From contig NZ_JAGGOZ010000027.1 in assembly GCF_018614075.1 (NCBI RefSeq), positions 1 through 64,000 on the forward strand: DNA of 64,000 nt. Direction: 5' to 3'. Under the pieces are notes generated by a model. That model did not search any database, was not told the DNA's origin, and saw nothing but the letters and a program-made list of their open reading frames with translations. A program made the position numbers and the translations under genes. This DNA is from Streptomyces sp. ISL-94 (GTDB taxonomy: Bacteria; Actinomycetota; Actinomycetes; Streptomycetales; Streptomycetaceae). Of the stretch, positions 9,052 to 18,142 are shown in pieces; the stretch's first letter is position 1, and every line of letters begins with the position of its first letter.

Positions 9052-11460
9052 TCAGGAGACCGTCGCGGGGTCGGTCTGCTGGGCCACCCGCTCGGCGGTT
9101 CCGCCCTCGCCCTCTCCCTCGTCGCCGACGGCGATGCCGCGGCGCTTGGAGACGTACACCGCGCCGACGATGACGACGATCGCCAGGACCGCCACGATCG
9201 CCCGTACGGTCGCGCTGGTGTCCGCGCCGTAGCTGAACTGCACGACGGCCGGGGCGATCAGCAGTGCCACCAGGTTCATGACCTTCAGCAGCGGGTTGAT
9301 CGCCGGACCGGCGGTGTCCTTGAAGGGGTCGCCGACCGTGTCTCCGATGACGACCGCGGCGTGGGCCTCGCTGCCCTTGCCGCCGTGGTGGCCGTCCTCG
9401 ACGAGCTTCTTCGCGTTGTCCCACGCGCCACCGGAGTTGGCGAGGAAGACCGCCATCAGCGTGCCCGTGCCGATGGCCCCGGCGAGGAAGGAGCCGAGCG
9501 CGCCCACACCGAGGGAGAAGCCCACGGCGATCGGGGTGAGAACGGCGAGCAGGCCGGGCGTGGCGAGCTCGCGCAGCGCGTCCTTGGTGCAGATGTCCAC
9601 GACGCGCCCGTACTCGGGCTTCTCGGTGTAGTCCATGATCCCGGGGTGCTCGCGGAACTGGCGGCGCACCTCGTAGACCACGGCGCCCGCAGAGCGGGAG
9701 ACCGCGTTGATGGCGAGGCCGGAGAACAGGAACACGACGGCCGCGCCCAGGATCAGCCCGACGAGGTTGTTGGGCTGGGCGATGTCCAGGCTGAGGTTCA
9801 TCTCCCCGGCCTTGGCACCGACGTCCTTGACCGCGGTGGCGATCGCGTCGTTGTACGAGCCGAAGAGCGCGGCCGCGGCGAGCACGGCCGTGGCGATGGC
9901 GATTCCCTTGGTGATGGCCTTGGTGGTGTTGCCCACGGCGTCCAGGTCGGTCAGCACCTGGGCGCCCGCGCCCTGCACGTCGCCGGACATCTCGGCGATG
10001 CCCTGGGCGTTGTCCGAGACGGGCCCGAAGGTGTCCATGGCGACGATGACGCCGACGGTGGTGAGCAGGCCGGTGCCGGCCAGGGCCACCGCGAAGAGCG
10101 CGAGCATGATCGACGTGCCGCCGAGCAGGAACGCCCCGTAGACGCCGAGGCCGATGAGCAGCGCCGTGTAGACGGCGGACTCGAGGCCGACGGAGATGCC
10201 GGCGAGGACGACGGTGGCCGCGCCGGTCAGGGAGGACTTGCCGATGTCCCGGACGGGACGGCGGTTGGTCTCGGTGAAGTAGCCGGTCAGCTGCTGGATC
10301 AGCGCGGCGAGCACGATGCCGATCGCGACGGCGATGACGGCCAGGACGCGCGGGTCGCCGGTGTGGTTGGTGATCGCGGCGTTCTCGACGCCGACGAGCT
10401 CCTTGTAGGTGGCCGGCAGGTAGGCGTAGACGGCGATCGCGACCAGCACCAGGGAGATCGCGGCGGAGATGAAGAACCCGCGGTTGATGGCGGTCATGCC
10501 GCTGCGGTCGCTGCGGCGCGGGGAGACCGCGAAGATGCCGATCATCGCGGTGATGACGCCGATGGCGGGCACGATCAGCGGGAAGGCGAGGCCGAGGTCG
10601 CCGAAGGCGGCCTTGCCGAGGATGAGCGCGGCCACCAGGGTGACGGCGTACGACTCGAAGAGGTCGGCCGCCATTCCGGCGCAGTCTCCGACGTTGTCGC
10701 CCACGTTGTCGGCGATGGTCGCGGCATTGCGCGGGTCGTCCTCCGGAATGCCCTGCTCGACCTTGCCGACCAGGTCGGCGCCGACGTCGGCGGCCTTGGT
10801 GAAGATGCCGCCGCCCACGCGCATGAACATCGCGATCAGCGCTGCGCCGAGACCGAAGCCCTCCAGGACCTTGGGGGCGTCGGCGGCGTAGACCAGGACG
10901 ACGCAGGAGGCGCCGAGCAGGCCGAGGCCGACGGTGAACATGCCGACCACGCCGCCCGTGCGGAAGGCGATCCGCATCGCCTTGTGGGCGACCTCGGTCA
11001 GGTCCTTGGCGGGCTCGCCCTCGGCGGGGGTGGCCTCGCGTGCGGCGGCGGCGACGCGGACGTTGGCGCGGACCGCGAGACGCATGCCGATGTAGCCGGT
11101 GGCCGCCGAGAAGAGGGCGCCCACGAGGAAGAAGGCGGAACGTCCCGCCCGCTGCGACCAGGTGTCGGCGGGGAGCAGGAAGAGCAGGAAGAAGACCACG
11201 ACGGCGAAGACGCCGAGGGTGCGCAGCTGCCGGCCGAGGTAGGCGTTGGCGCCTTCCTGGACGGCTGCGGCGATCTTCTTCATGCTGTCGGTTCCCTCGT
11301 CGGCGGCGAGGACCTGGCGGACCAGGATCTGCGCGACGACGAGGGCGGCCAGTGCCACGGCCGCGATGACGATCACGATAAGGCGATTGTCATCGGTGAG
11401 TACTGCGGCTGCCAGATCAGTGGGGGCATCCGGCGCGATAGGGGTGAAGAGCCCCGTCAT
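9052..11460 (-). CDS. hppA: Membrane-bound proton-translocating pyrophosphatase
   Basis: Integral membrane H+-PPase that couples pyrophosphate hydrolysis to proton export. 802 residues, the usual bacterial length, with about 16 membrane helices. Signature motifs present: DVGADLVGKVE, the metal/substrate loops DDPRNAATIADNVGDNVGD, and the C-terminal GGAWDNAKKLVEDG with a matching DTVGDPFKDTAGP acidic loop. The potassium switch position reads GNTTKAITKG (codon at 9919-9921 encodes Lys where K+-dependent enzymes have Ala), so this is predicted to be the K+-independent class. The 277-bp upstream gap, shared with the terminator of the next operon, should hold its promoter. Confidence 0.97.
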   Translation of the reverse strand: MTGLFTPIAPDAPTDLAAAVLTDDNRLIVIVIAAVALAALVVAQILVRQVLAADEGTDSMKKIAAAVQEGANAYLGRQLRTLGVFAVVVFFLLFLLPADTWSQRAGRSAFFLVGALFSAATGYIGMRLAVRANVRVAAAAREATPAEGEPAKDLTEVAHKAMRIAFRTGGVVGMFTVGLGLLGASCVVLVYAADAPKVLEGFGLGAALIAMFMRVGGGIFTKAADVGADLVGKVEQGIPEDDPRNAATIADNVGDNVGDCAGMAADLFESYAVTLVAALILGKAAFGDLGLAFPLIVPAIGVITAMIGIFAVSPRRSDRSGMTAINRGFFISAAISLVLVAIAVYAYLPATYKELVGVENAAITNHTGDPRVLAVIAVAIGIVLAALIQQLTGYFTETNRRPVRDIGKSSLTGAATVVLAGISVGLESAVYTALLIGLGVYGAFLLGGTSIMLALFAVALAGTGLLTTVGVIVAMDTFGPVSDNAQGIAEMSGDVQGAGAQVLTDLDAVGNTTKAITKGIAIATAVLAAAALFGSYNDAIATAVKDVGAKAGEMNLSLDIAQPNNLVGLILGAAVVFLFSGLAINAVSRSAGAVVYEVRRQFREHPGIMDYTEKPEYGRVVDICTKDALRELATPGLLAVLTPIAVGFSLGVGALGSFLAGAIGTGTLMAVFLANSGGAWDNAKKLVEDGHHGGKGSEAHAAVVIGDTVGDPFKDTAGPAINPLLKVMNLVALLIAPAVVQFSYGADTSATVRAIVAVLAIVVIVGAVYVSKRRGIAVGDEGEGEGGTAERVAQQTDPATVS

Positions 11461-11659
11461 TCGTCCTCCTTGACGTCATGAGCTCAAGATGTGGACGGAT
11501 TGTAGGGAGCGCGCTGCGATCAAAACAGTGGGCAGGAAACGCAATTGGCGTGCTCTTGCTCCTCAGCAATAGATCGCGTCACTCCATTACCCCCGAAAGT
11601 GCTAATGGGTCAAAGGCATTGACGGCACATCAATGATCTAGGAAATGCGTTCAGGCATG

Positions 11660-11683
11660 AAAAAGGCCCTGCTCAGCAGGGCC
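11660..11683 (-). terminator. Intrinsic terminator of the bldG operon
   Basis: Perfect 8-bp stem (11665-11672 with 11676-11683) with a 3-nt loop. On the minus strand it is followed by TTTTT (11660-11664 read in reverse). It lies 54 bases after the anti-sigma stop and separates the operon from the hppA promoter. Confidence 0.85.
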
Positions 11684-11737
11684 CTGACAAAGATCGGAAG
11701 ATACGACGTAATGCGGAGGCGGTGGATCGCGGTGGAT

Positions 11738-12178
11738 CTACGGCACCTCGGAGCTCCCCGACACGGGCCAGCTCATCCGGATGGTCCCGCCCGATTCCCC
11801 ACTGGTCACCTCGACGTCGTCGACGAGCCCGCTGATCACGGCGAGGCCCATCTCGTCCTCGCCCTCGACGTCTGGGTCCAGGACGGCGTCGATGCCTGAC
11901 ACGGCGTCGCCCGGGCCGCCACCCGGTCCGGGGACCTCGTCGCCGACCTCGATGGAGAACAGCTTCTCCTCCTCGGTCAGCACGACCCGGACGGGCGCGG
12001 TCAGCCCGTTGCTGCGGTGGAGCCCGACGGCGCGCGAGCAGGCCTCGCCCACGGCGAGGCGGACCTCGTCGAGGACGGCTTCCTCCACACCCGCCCGACG
12101 CGCCACGGCGGCCGCGACCAGGCGGGCCGTCCGGACGTGTTCGGGCTGGGCGCTGAAGCGGAGTTCAACGGTGGCCAT
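11738..12178 (-). CDS. Anti-sigma factor of the SpoIIAB/RsbW ATPase fold, BldG partner
   Basis: 146 residues from ATG 12178 (AGGGGGA upstream). It matches the position and product of the gene downstream of bldG (SCO3548), a HATPase-fold anti-sigma factor that binds BldG in S. coelicolor. The ATP-binding N-box is degenerate: LAVGEACSRAV carries Arg where the usual Asn-Ala pair sits. The later DEMGLAVISGLVDDVEV segment corresponds to the G-box helix. The reduced N-box suggests weak or absent kinase activity, which is an inference. It follows bldG after 100 bp, with a hairpin in between. Confidence 0.88.
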   Translation of the reverse strand: MATVELRFSAQPEHVRTARLVAAAVARRAGVEEAVLDEVRLAVGEACSRAVGLHRSNGLTAPVRVVLTEEEKLFSIEVGDEVPGPGGGPGDAVSGIDAVLDPDVEGEDEMGLAVISGLVDDVEVTSGESGGTIRMSWPVSGSSEVP

Positions 12179-12256
12179 GCGCGTCCCCCTCGGACTACGG
12201 GCGTGCCTTGACAGGGGCCCGGGCCAACCGTGGCCCGGTACCCCCGTTCTCCTCGT

Positions 12257-12278
12257 CGGCTCCCTGCTGAGGGAGCCG
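12257..12278 (-). terminator. Hairpin directly after bldG, likely attenuator
   Basis: A 9-bp perfect stem (12257-12265 with 12270-12278, loop GCTG) begins on the base following the bldG stop codon and has no T-run. In S. coelicolor bldG is reported both as a monocistronic and a bicistronic message; this hairpin is a plausible cause of partial termination or a 3'-end stabiliser. Confidence 0.6.
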
Positions 12279-12620
12279 TCAGTCGGTGGCGTTGACGGCG
12301 TCTTCCACACTGGTGTGGATCGGGAACACCTTGGTCAGACCGGTGATGCGGAAGATCTTCAGGATGCGCTCCTGATTGCACACCAGACGCAGCGAACCCT
12401 CGTGCGCGCGGACGCGCTTGAGGCCACCCACGAGCACACCAAGCCCGGTGGAGTCGAGGAAGTCCACTCGCTCCATGTCGACAACCAGGTGGTAGCTGCC
12501 GTCGTTCACCAACTCGACCAACTGCTCACGCAGCTTGGGCGCGGTATACACATCAATCTCGCCACCGACCTCCACGACCGTACGGTCGCCGACAGTGCGA
12601 GTCGACAGGGACAGGTCCAC
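12279..12620 (-). CDS. bldG: Anti-sigma factor antagonist BldG
   Basis: 113-residue STAS-domain protein that controls sporulation and antibiotic production by sequestering anti-sigma factors. GTG start at 12620 with GGAGGA 8 bases upstream. The regulatory phosphorylation site is Ser57 in DFLDSTGLG. The sequence is essentially identical to the S. coelicolor BldG I recall. It is transcribed divergently from the helicase gene across only 81 bp, so its promoters may reach into the helicase coding region. Confidence 0.97.
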   Translation of the reverse strand: MDLSLSTRTVGDRTVVEVGGEIDVYTAPKLREQLVELVNDGSYHLVVDMERVDFLDSTGLGVLVGGLKRVRAHEGSLRLVCNQERILKIFRITGLTKVFPIHTSVEDAVNATD

Positions 12621-12701
12621 GGATCCTCCAGCACCTTGCTATCGAGCGGCGCCCCCCAGGGGCCTCCCCACCCGAAGGTAGGTGAGGGATTGGCTGCCGC
12701 G

Positions 12702-15182
12702 ATGGCATTCAATCACTTACCGGCAGGCGCACACGACGCCTTCGGACCATTGTCCCGCACGCCGGTGACACACTCGGTTCCAATGGCCCATACTCACCGC
12801 CCCGGTCCGCCCACGCCACCCGCGGACCCTCGACCCACCCCCGGCACGGTCCTGCACCGGCTGTCACGGGGGCCTTCTCGCGCTGCACGCATCACTCATA
12901 CGGAGCACTTGCCCCCTCGGGAGGGCCGTCATGCAGTCTGGCCCGACCGCATCCGAACTGATGTCGTAGCCGCCATTGAGGCCGCCGGGATCGGCCATCC
13001 GTGGGAACACCAGGCCGCGGCCGCCGAGCACGCCCTGGACGGCGAGTCCGTGGTCGTCGCCACCGGCACGGCTTCGGGCAAGTCGCTGGCCTACCTCGCG
13101 CCCGTGCTCTCCGCCCTGGCGGACGGCGCCGAGGCCCCGAACGGACGGGGCGCGACCGCCCTCTACCTGGCCCCCACCAAGGCCCTGGCGGCCGACCAGC
13201 GGCGCGCCGTACGGGAGCTGGCCGCCCCGCTCGGCAACGCGGTCCGTCCCGCCGTCTACGACGGCGACACGCCCGTCGAGGAACGCGAATGGGTGCGCCA
13301 GTACGCCAACTACGTCCTCACCAACCCCGACATGCTGCACCGCGGCATCCTCCCGGCCCACCCGCGCTGGGCCTCCTACCTGCGGGCCCTGCGCTACGTC
13401 GTGATCGACGAGTGCCACACCTACCGCGGGGTTTTCGGCTCCCACGTGGCCCAGGTACTGCGCCGGCTGCGGCGGCTGTGCGCCCGCTACGGCTCCGATC
13501 CGGTCTTCCTGCTGGCCTCCGCCACCGCCAGCGACCCGGCGGCGGCCGCCTCCCGCCTGACCGGGGTCCGCGTCGTCGAGATCACCGACGACGCCTCGCC
13601 GCGCGGCGAGGTGGTCTTCGCCCTCTGGGAGCCGCCGCTCCTGACGGACCTGCGGGGCGAAAGGGGCGCGCCGGTACGCCGTACGGCCACGGCCGAGACC
13701 GCCGACCTGCTGACGGACCTGGTCATCCAGGGCGTCCGTACGGTCGCCTTCGTCCGCTCGCGGCGCGGCGCGGAGCTGATCTCCGTGATCGCCCAGGAGC
13801 GGCTCGCGGAGGTCGACCGCTCGCTGGCCCGGCGGGTCGCCGCCTACCGGGGCGGCTACCTGCCCGAGGAGCGCCGGGCCCTGGAGCGGGCCCTGCACTC
13901 CGGCGAGCTGCTGGGCCTGGCCGCCACGACCGCCCTGGAGCTGGGCGTGGACGTCTCGGGCCTGGACGCCGTCCTGATCACCGGCTATCCGGGCACCCGG
14001 GCCTCCCTGTGGCAGCAGGCGGGCCGGGCCGGGCGCTCCGGCCAGGGCGCCCTGGCCGTGCTGATCGCCCGCGACGACCCCCTGGACACCTACCTGGTCC
14101 ACCACCCCGAGGCGTTGTTCCGCCAACCGGTGGAGGCCACCGTCCTGGACCCCGACAACCCGTACGTCCTCGCCCCCCACCTGTGCGCGGCGGCGGCCGA
14201 GCTGCCCCTGACCGAATCCGACCTGGAGCTCTTCGGCCCGGCCACCCACGACCTCCTCCTCCAGCTCGAAGCGGCGAAGCTGCTGCGCCGCCGCGCGACG
14301 GCCTGGCACTGGACCCGCCGGGAGCGGGCCTCGGACCTGACGGACATCCGGGGCGGCGGCGGCCGCCCGGTGCAGATCGTCGAGGCGTCGACCGGCCGGC
14401 TGCTGGGCACGGTCGACGAGTCGGCCGCCCACACCGCCGTCCACGACGGGGCCGTCCACCTCCACCAGGGCCGCACGTATCTCGTGAAGCACCTGGACCT
14501 GGAGGATTCGGTGGCCCTCGTGGAGGAGGCGAACCCGCCCTTCTCCACCACCGCCCGCGACACCACCTCCATCTCCATCCTCGAAACCGAGACCGAGATC
14601 CCCTGGGGCGCGGCCCGGCTCTGCTACGGCTCGGTCGAGGTCACCAACCAGGTCGTCTCCTATCTGCGCCGCAAGCTGATCACCGGCGAGGTCCTCGGCG
14701 AGGCCAAGCTGGACCTGCCGCCCCGCACCCTGCGCACCCGGGCCGTGTGGTGGACGGTCACCGAGGACCAGCTCGACGAGGCCCGGATCAACCCGGAGAT
14801 CCTCGGCGGCGCCCTACACGCCGCCGAGCACGCCTCCATCGGCCTGCTCCCGCTCTTCGCCACCTGCGACCGCTGGGACATCGGCGGCGTCTCCGTGCCG
14901 CTGCATCCCGACACCCTCCTCCCCACGGTCTTCGTCTACGACGGCCACCCCGGCGGCGCCGGCTTCGCCGAGCGGGCCTTCCACACGGCCCGCGCCTGGC
15001 TGACGGCGACCCGCGACGCGATCGCGGCCTGCGAGTGCGAGGCCGGCTGCCCCTCCTGCATCCAGTCCCCCAAGTGCGGCAACGGGAACGACCCCCTCCA
15101 CAAACGCGGCGCCATCCGCCTCCTCACCCGCCTCCTCTCCGAATCCCCGCCCCCTGAGCGGACCGATCCCCCGCACCCCTGA
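12702..15182 (+). CDS. MrfA/YprA-type DEAD/DEAH helicase with DUF1998
   Basis: 826 residues. Superfamily 2 motifs in order: Walker A ATGTASGKSLAYL (residues about 120), DECH box in VIDECHTYRG, motif III LLASATASDP, and motif VI QQAGRAGRSGQ near residue 440. The C-terminal DUF1998 (MrfA zinc-binding) module carries the four cysteines in CECEAGCPSCIQSPKCG. Bacillus MrfA repairs mitomycin lesions, so a DNA-repair role is likely. Start ATG 12702 (MAFNHLPAG) fits the conserved Streptomyces N-terminus; ATG 12783 is the alternative. In actinobacteria this gene regularly sits beside the tad operon, facing it, as here. Confidence 0.9.
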   Translation: MAFNHLPAGAHDAFGPLSRTPVTHSVPMAHTHRPGPPTPPADPRPTPGTVLHRLSRGPSRAARITHTEHLPPREGRHAVWPDRIRTDVVAAIEAAGIGHPWEHQAAAAEHALDGESVVVATGTASGKSLAYLAPVLSALADGAEAPNGRGATALYLAPTKALAADQRRAVRELAAPLGNAVRPAVYDGDTPVEEREWVRQYANYVLTNPDMLHRGILPAHPRWASYLRALRYVVIDECHTYRGVFGSHVAQVLRRLRRLCARYGSDPVFLLASATASDPAAAASRLTGVRVVEITDDASPRGEVVFALWEPPLLTDLRGERGAPVRRTATAETADLLTDLVIQGVRTVAFVRSRRGAELISVIAQERLAEVDRSLARRVAAYRGGYLPEERRALERALHSGELLGLAATTALELGVDVSGLDAVLITGYPGTRASLWQQAGRAGRSGQGALAVLIARDDPLDTYLVHHPEALFRQPVEATVLDPDNPYVLAPHLCAAAAELPLTESDLELFGPATHDLLLQLEAAKLLRRRATAWHWTRRERASDLTDIRGGGGRPVQIVEASTGRLLGTVDESAAHTAVHDGAVHLHQGRTYLVKHLDLEDSVALVEEANPPFSTTARDTTSISILETETEIPWGAARLCYGSVEVTNQVVSYLRRKLITGEVLGEAKLDLPPRTLRTRAVWWTVTEDQLDEARINPEILGGALHAAEHASIGLLPLFATCDRWDIGGVSVPLHPDTLLPTVFVYDGHPGGAGFAERAFHTARAWLTATRDAIAACECEAGCPSCIQSPKCGNGNDPLHKRGAIRLLTRLLSESPPPERTDPPHP

Positions 15183-15282
15183 CCCGGCGCCGCCGACCGG
15201 CCCGGCCCCGCCCCCGCCCAAGCTCGGGCCGGATGGCCGGCCAGAGCGGCGGGCCCGGACGGAGGCCGGCCCCCAGGACCGG

Positions 15283-15825
15283 TCAGGGCGGCCCCTGCGG
15301 GTCCTCCCGGGCGAGAGGGGGTCCTGGGCCTAAGGGGCCAAGCTCTGAGGGGCCTGAGAGGCCTGAGGGGCCCCGTTGGCCGGGCCCGGGTTCCGGAGGG
15401 GCGGCCTGAGGGGCGCGGTCCGGCGGGGCAGCGTCCTGAGGGGCCCAGTCCTGCCGGCCCGGCGCCTCAGGGGGCGGGCCTGCGCGGGCCCGGATCCCGG
15501 GGGTGAACGGGCCCGTCGCGGGGCGGGCCGTTACCTCGGCGACCTCGCCCTCGACCCGGCACGCTGCCAGCGCAGCGCCCTGCGCACGGGCCACCCGCCG
15601 GGCCGTGGCGCAGGCGGCCTCCGGGCCGTGGGCCCAGCTCGCCGCCGCCGCGAGGGCCGCGAGGTCCGCGGCCGCCGCCGCCCGGTGCCGGGCCACGACG
15701 GCCTGCCCGAGCAGCAGCACACCGCCGAACACCGCACCCAGCACGGTGGCCACCAGCACGGCCCACACCGTGGCCGAGCCCCGGTCGCGGCTCACGGCGG
15801 CGGCCCCACGCACCTCCCGGCTCAC
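15283..15825 (-). CDS. TadE-like protein of the helicase/secretion neighbourhood
   Basis: 180 residues from GTG 15825, whose TG overlaps the TGA of tadE (GTGA). An N-terminal hydrophobic segment (SATVWAVLVATVLGAVFGG) is followed by a helix rich in Arg/Ala (RHRAAAAADLAALAAAASWA), the pattern of Rv3654c-type TadE-like proteins. The C-terminal 70 residues are low-complexity Pro/Gly/Gln repeats that may be poorly conserved. A 30-bp duplication gives a second GTG at 15795 in the same frame, so the start is ambiguous by ten codons. It is the last gene of the tad operon. Confidence 0.7.
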   Translation of the reverse strand: MSREVRGAAAVSRDRGSATVWAVLVATVLGAVFGGVLLLGQAVVARHRAAAAADLAALAAAASWAHGPEAACATARRVARAQGAALAACRVEGEVAEVTARPATGPFTPGIRARAGPPPEAPGRQDWAPQDAAPPDRAPQAAPPEPGPGQRGPSGLSGPSELGPLGPGPPLAREDPQGPP

Positions 15826-15841
15826 GGCGGCGGCCCCACGC
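15789..15841. repeat. 30-bp tandem duplication at a stop/start overlap
   Basis: Bases 15789-15811 (23 bp) recur exactly at 15819-15841, offset 30. The unit encodes RGAAAVSR twice in the TadE-like gene, and each copy carries a GTGAGC start. Only the upstream copy overlaps the tadE stop. The frame is preserved. Confidence 0.85.
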
Positions 15842-16220
15842 TGTCCTCCGCCAAAGCCACCGCCTGCGCCCCCAGCCGTACCGGCAGGCCGCCCGGCCCC
15901 GGCGCGAGGGCCGCCACCCGGACCCGCCAAAGGTCCCCGGCCCGCTCCACCTCCACCTGCGCCCCCGAAGGCGCGGCCGCCCGAGCCGCCGCCACCGCCA
16001 CTTCCGTCGGCTCCGACCGGGACGCCGCCCGGGCACCGGCCCGGGCCGCGTCCACACACCGGATCTGCGCGGCCGCCGCCATCAGCGCCCACACCAGCAG
16101 CGCCGCGAACAGCACCAGCGCCGGAATCACCAGCGCCGCCTCCGCCGTCACATACCCCCCATCCCCCAGGTGCCCGATTCCCCGGCTCCGCCCGGCCGGC
16201 TTTTCCTCAGAACGGCACAT
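15822..16220 (-). CDS. TadE-family pseudopilin-like protein
   Basis: 132 residues from ATG 16220, which lies inside the end of the DUF4244 gene (14-bp overlap). The TadE signature is GYVTAEAALVIPALVLFAAL (Glu after the Thr-Ala), a membrane segment preceded by a short basic leader. In Tad systems TadE is a minor pseudopilin cleaved by a prepilin peptidase at a Gly-Tyr or similar site. The remainder is a small periplasmic-type alpha/beta domain with CVDAARAGARAAS. It is translationally coupled on both sides. Confidence 0.85.
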   Translation of the reverse strand: MCRSEEKPAGRSRGIGHLGDGGYVTAEAALVIPALVLFAALLVWALMAAAAQIRCVDAARAGARAASRSEPTEVAVAAARAAAPSGAQVEVERAGDLWRVRVAALAPGPGGLPVRLGAQAVALAEDSVGPPP

Positions 16221-16404
16221 CGAGCGCCTTCCCGATGGTCGACTGAAGGGCCGTTGCGACCACTTCGCTCGTGACCACCTTGTACAGAACAGCCGCGAAT
16301 GCACAGGCTGCGATCGTGCCCATGGCGTATTCCGAGGTGGACATCCCCCTATCGCTCCCGCGGGCACCCAGCGCCGCCCGTACCCGAAACCAGATGATCT
16401 TCAT
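16207..16404 (-). CDS. DUF4244 Flp-pilin-like small protein
   Basis: 65 residues with a strong AGGAGG ribosome site before ATG 16404. The layout is that of an Flp-type prepilin: a basic leader (KIIWFRVRAALGARGSDRG), then MSTSEYAMGTIAACAFAAVL with the Glu typical of class IV pilins at the start of the hydrophobic helix, and a short tail. It is the likely major pilin subunit, or a secreted structural protein, of this Tad-like operon. The strong ribosome site suggests it is translated more than its neighbours. Confidence 0.85.
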   Translation of the reverse strand: MKIIWFRVRAALGARGSDRGMSTSEYAMGTIAACAFAAVLYKVVTSEVVATALQSTIGKALDVPF

Positions 16405-16466
16405 GGCAACCTCCTGTTGATTTCCGTTGATGATGTGAGCGGGTCATGTGAGTTGCTGATGTGGCT

Positions 16467-17258
16467 TCAGGTGTTCGAGAGGAGACCGGAGGCCATACCG
16501 ATCACCACCGGGGCGACCCCGATCGCGAGAAATGCGGGGAGAAAACACAGCCCCACCGGAGCGGTGACGAGGACCGCCGCCCGTTGCGCCCTGGCGCCCG
16601 CCTGCCGCGTCCGGTCCTCCCGGAGGGCCGTGGCGAGCCTAGAGACCGGTTCCGCCGCGGGAGCCCCGGTCCGGGCGGCCCGTTCGAGGCATTCCGCGAG
16701 CTCCCGGGCACCCGGAATCACCGCCAACCTCCCCCACGCGGCGCCCGGTTCGCCGCCGAGCCGCAGCTCCGCCCCGGCCCGCGCCAGCCGTTCGCCCACC
16801 GGGCCGCCCAGCGACTCCCCCACCACCTCCGCGGCCTCCACGGGGGCCGCGCCGGCTGCCAGGCACGCCGCCAACAGGTCTGCCGCGAACGGCAGCTGAC
16901 GCTCCGCCTCCTTCGAGTCCATGCCGGTCGGCGGCCGTGGCCGGGGCCGCCGGCGCCGCACCGCGAACGCCGCCAGACCGCCGACGGCCGCGCCGGCCAC
17001 TCCGCCGACGAGCACCCAGCCCGCCAGCAGCGCCCCGACCGGCGCCGCCCACGCCGCCACCACGCCCCGCACCCGCGAACCCGGCGCCGGGCCCCGGAGC
17101 CCCGGTTTCGCCCCCAGCAGGACCGCGAACCTGCGCCGGGCCGCCCGCGCCCGGACCCGTGCCACGACCGCCGAGCCCGCACCCACCGCCGCCACCGCCA
17201 GGCACAGCGCCATCCCCAGCCTGTGGACATCGAAACCCCCGGAGCCGAAGCCGCCCAT
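16467..17258 (-). CDS. TadC-like inner-membrane platform protein (T2SSF domain)
   Basis: 263 residues from ATG 17258, overlapping the tadB stop by one base (TGATG). Two N-terminal membrane segments (MALCLAVAAVGAGSAV and VGALLAGWVLVGGVAGAA) precede the T2SSF domain (residues about 105-225), with LPFAADLLAACLAAGAAPVEA and LAECLERAARTGAPAAEPVS, and a C-terminal hydrophobic pair LVTAPVGLCFLPAFLAIGVA. It acts with TadB as the membrane platform turned by the TadA ATPase. Coupled to tadB. Confidence 0.87.
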   Translation of the reverse strand: MGGFGSGGFDVHRLGMALCLAVAAVGAGSAVVARVRARAARRRFAVLLGAKPGLRGPAPGSRVRGVVAAWAAPVGALLAGWVLVGGVAGAAVGGLAAFAVRRRRPRPRPPTGMDSKEAERQLPFAADLLAACLAAGAAPVEAAEVVGESLGGPVGERLARAGAELRLGGEPGAAWGRLAVIPGARELAECLERAARTGAPAAEPVSRLATALREDRTRQAGARAQRAAVLVTAPVGLCFLPAFLAIGVAPVVIGMASGLLSNT

Positions 17259-18142
17259 CACCGCTCCCCCGTCCGCACGATCCGCCGGCACCACACCAGT
17301 CCCAGCGCCTCCAGCAATCCGCCCGCGAGCAGACACCCCCACCCCATCGGGGTGTGCAGCAGCACCCGCAGCGGATCCGCCCCCAGCCCGGTGCCGATCA
17401 GCAGGCCCACCAGGGGCAGCAGGGCGAGCACCACCGCGGTGGACCGAGCCCCGGCCAGCTGGGCCCGCAGCGACTCCTGCCGGTCCCGCTCGGCCCGCAG
17501 GGCGCCCTCCAGCCGGTCCAGCCCGGCGGCCAGGCCCGCACCGCCGTCCACCGACACCCGCCAGCAGGCGGCCATCCCGGCCAGTCCCTCGGCGCCGGGT
17601 TCCCGCGCCGCCTGGCGCAGCGCCGCGGGCACGTCCCCGCCGAACGCCGCAGCGGCCAGCACTCCCGCCTCCGCGGCGCCCGGGCCGCCGGGCCCCGCGG
17701 CCGTCCGCCGTATCGCCGCCGTCAGCGCCTGCCCCGGCTGGGCTCCCGCCCGCAGCTCTCCCACCACCGCGCCACACAGCGCCACCACCTCGGCGGCCCG
17801 CGCCACCCGGGCCCGCTCCCGCGCCCGGCTCCGCAGCCACCTCCGCACCAGCGGCACGGCGGCCGCCCCGGCCAGCAGCGGGATCACCGACGCGCCCAGC
17901 ACCGCGACCACGAGCCCGGCGCCGAGGCCGGCCCACTCCCGCCACCGCCCTGCCCGCACCCGTACGGCGGCGACCAGCCGCTCCAAGCGCACCGGCCCAC
18001 CCGGAACCACCGGCCCGCCGCCGGCCACCAGCACCCGCGCCCGCCGGGAGACCCGGTCACCCCCGGCCAGCACCCAGGCGGCCGCCCCGGCGCAAAGCAC
18101 CCCGGCGAACACCGGCACCGGCAGCGCCGCCCCGCCGCTCAC
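17258..18142 (-). CDS. TadB-like inner-membrane platform protein (T2SSF domain)
   Basis: 294 residues from GTG 18142, overlapping the tadA stop in a GTGA junction. Membrane helices lie at the N-terminus (PVFAGVLCAGAAAWVLAGG), at about 75-95, and at the C-terminus (VVLALLPLVGLLIGTGLG). The T2SSF core holds ALCGAVVGELRAGAQPGQAL, a matrix of small residues typical of TadB. Part of the Tad/Flp export platform. Confidence 0.87.
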   Translation of the reverse strand: MSGGAALPVPVFAGVLCAGAAAWVLAGGDRVSRRARVLVAGGGPVVPGGPVRLERLVAAVRVRAGRWREWAGLGAGLVVAVLGASVIPLLAGAAAVPLVRRWLRSRARERARVARAAEVVALCGAVVGELRAGAQPGQALTAAIRRTAAGPGGPGAAEAGVLAAAAFGGDVPAALRQAAREPGAEGLAGMAACWRVSVDGGAGLAAGLDRLEGALRAERDRQESLRAQLAGARSTAVVLALLPLVGLLIGTGLGADPLRVLLHTPMGWGCLLAGGLLEALGLVWCRRIVRTGER

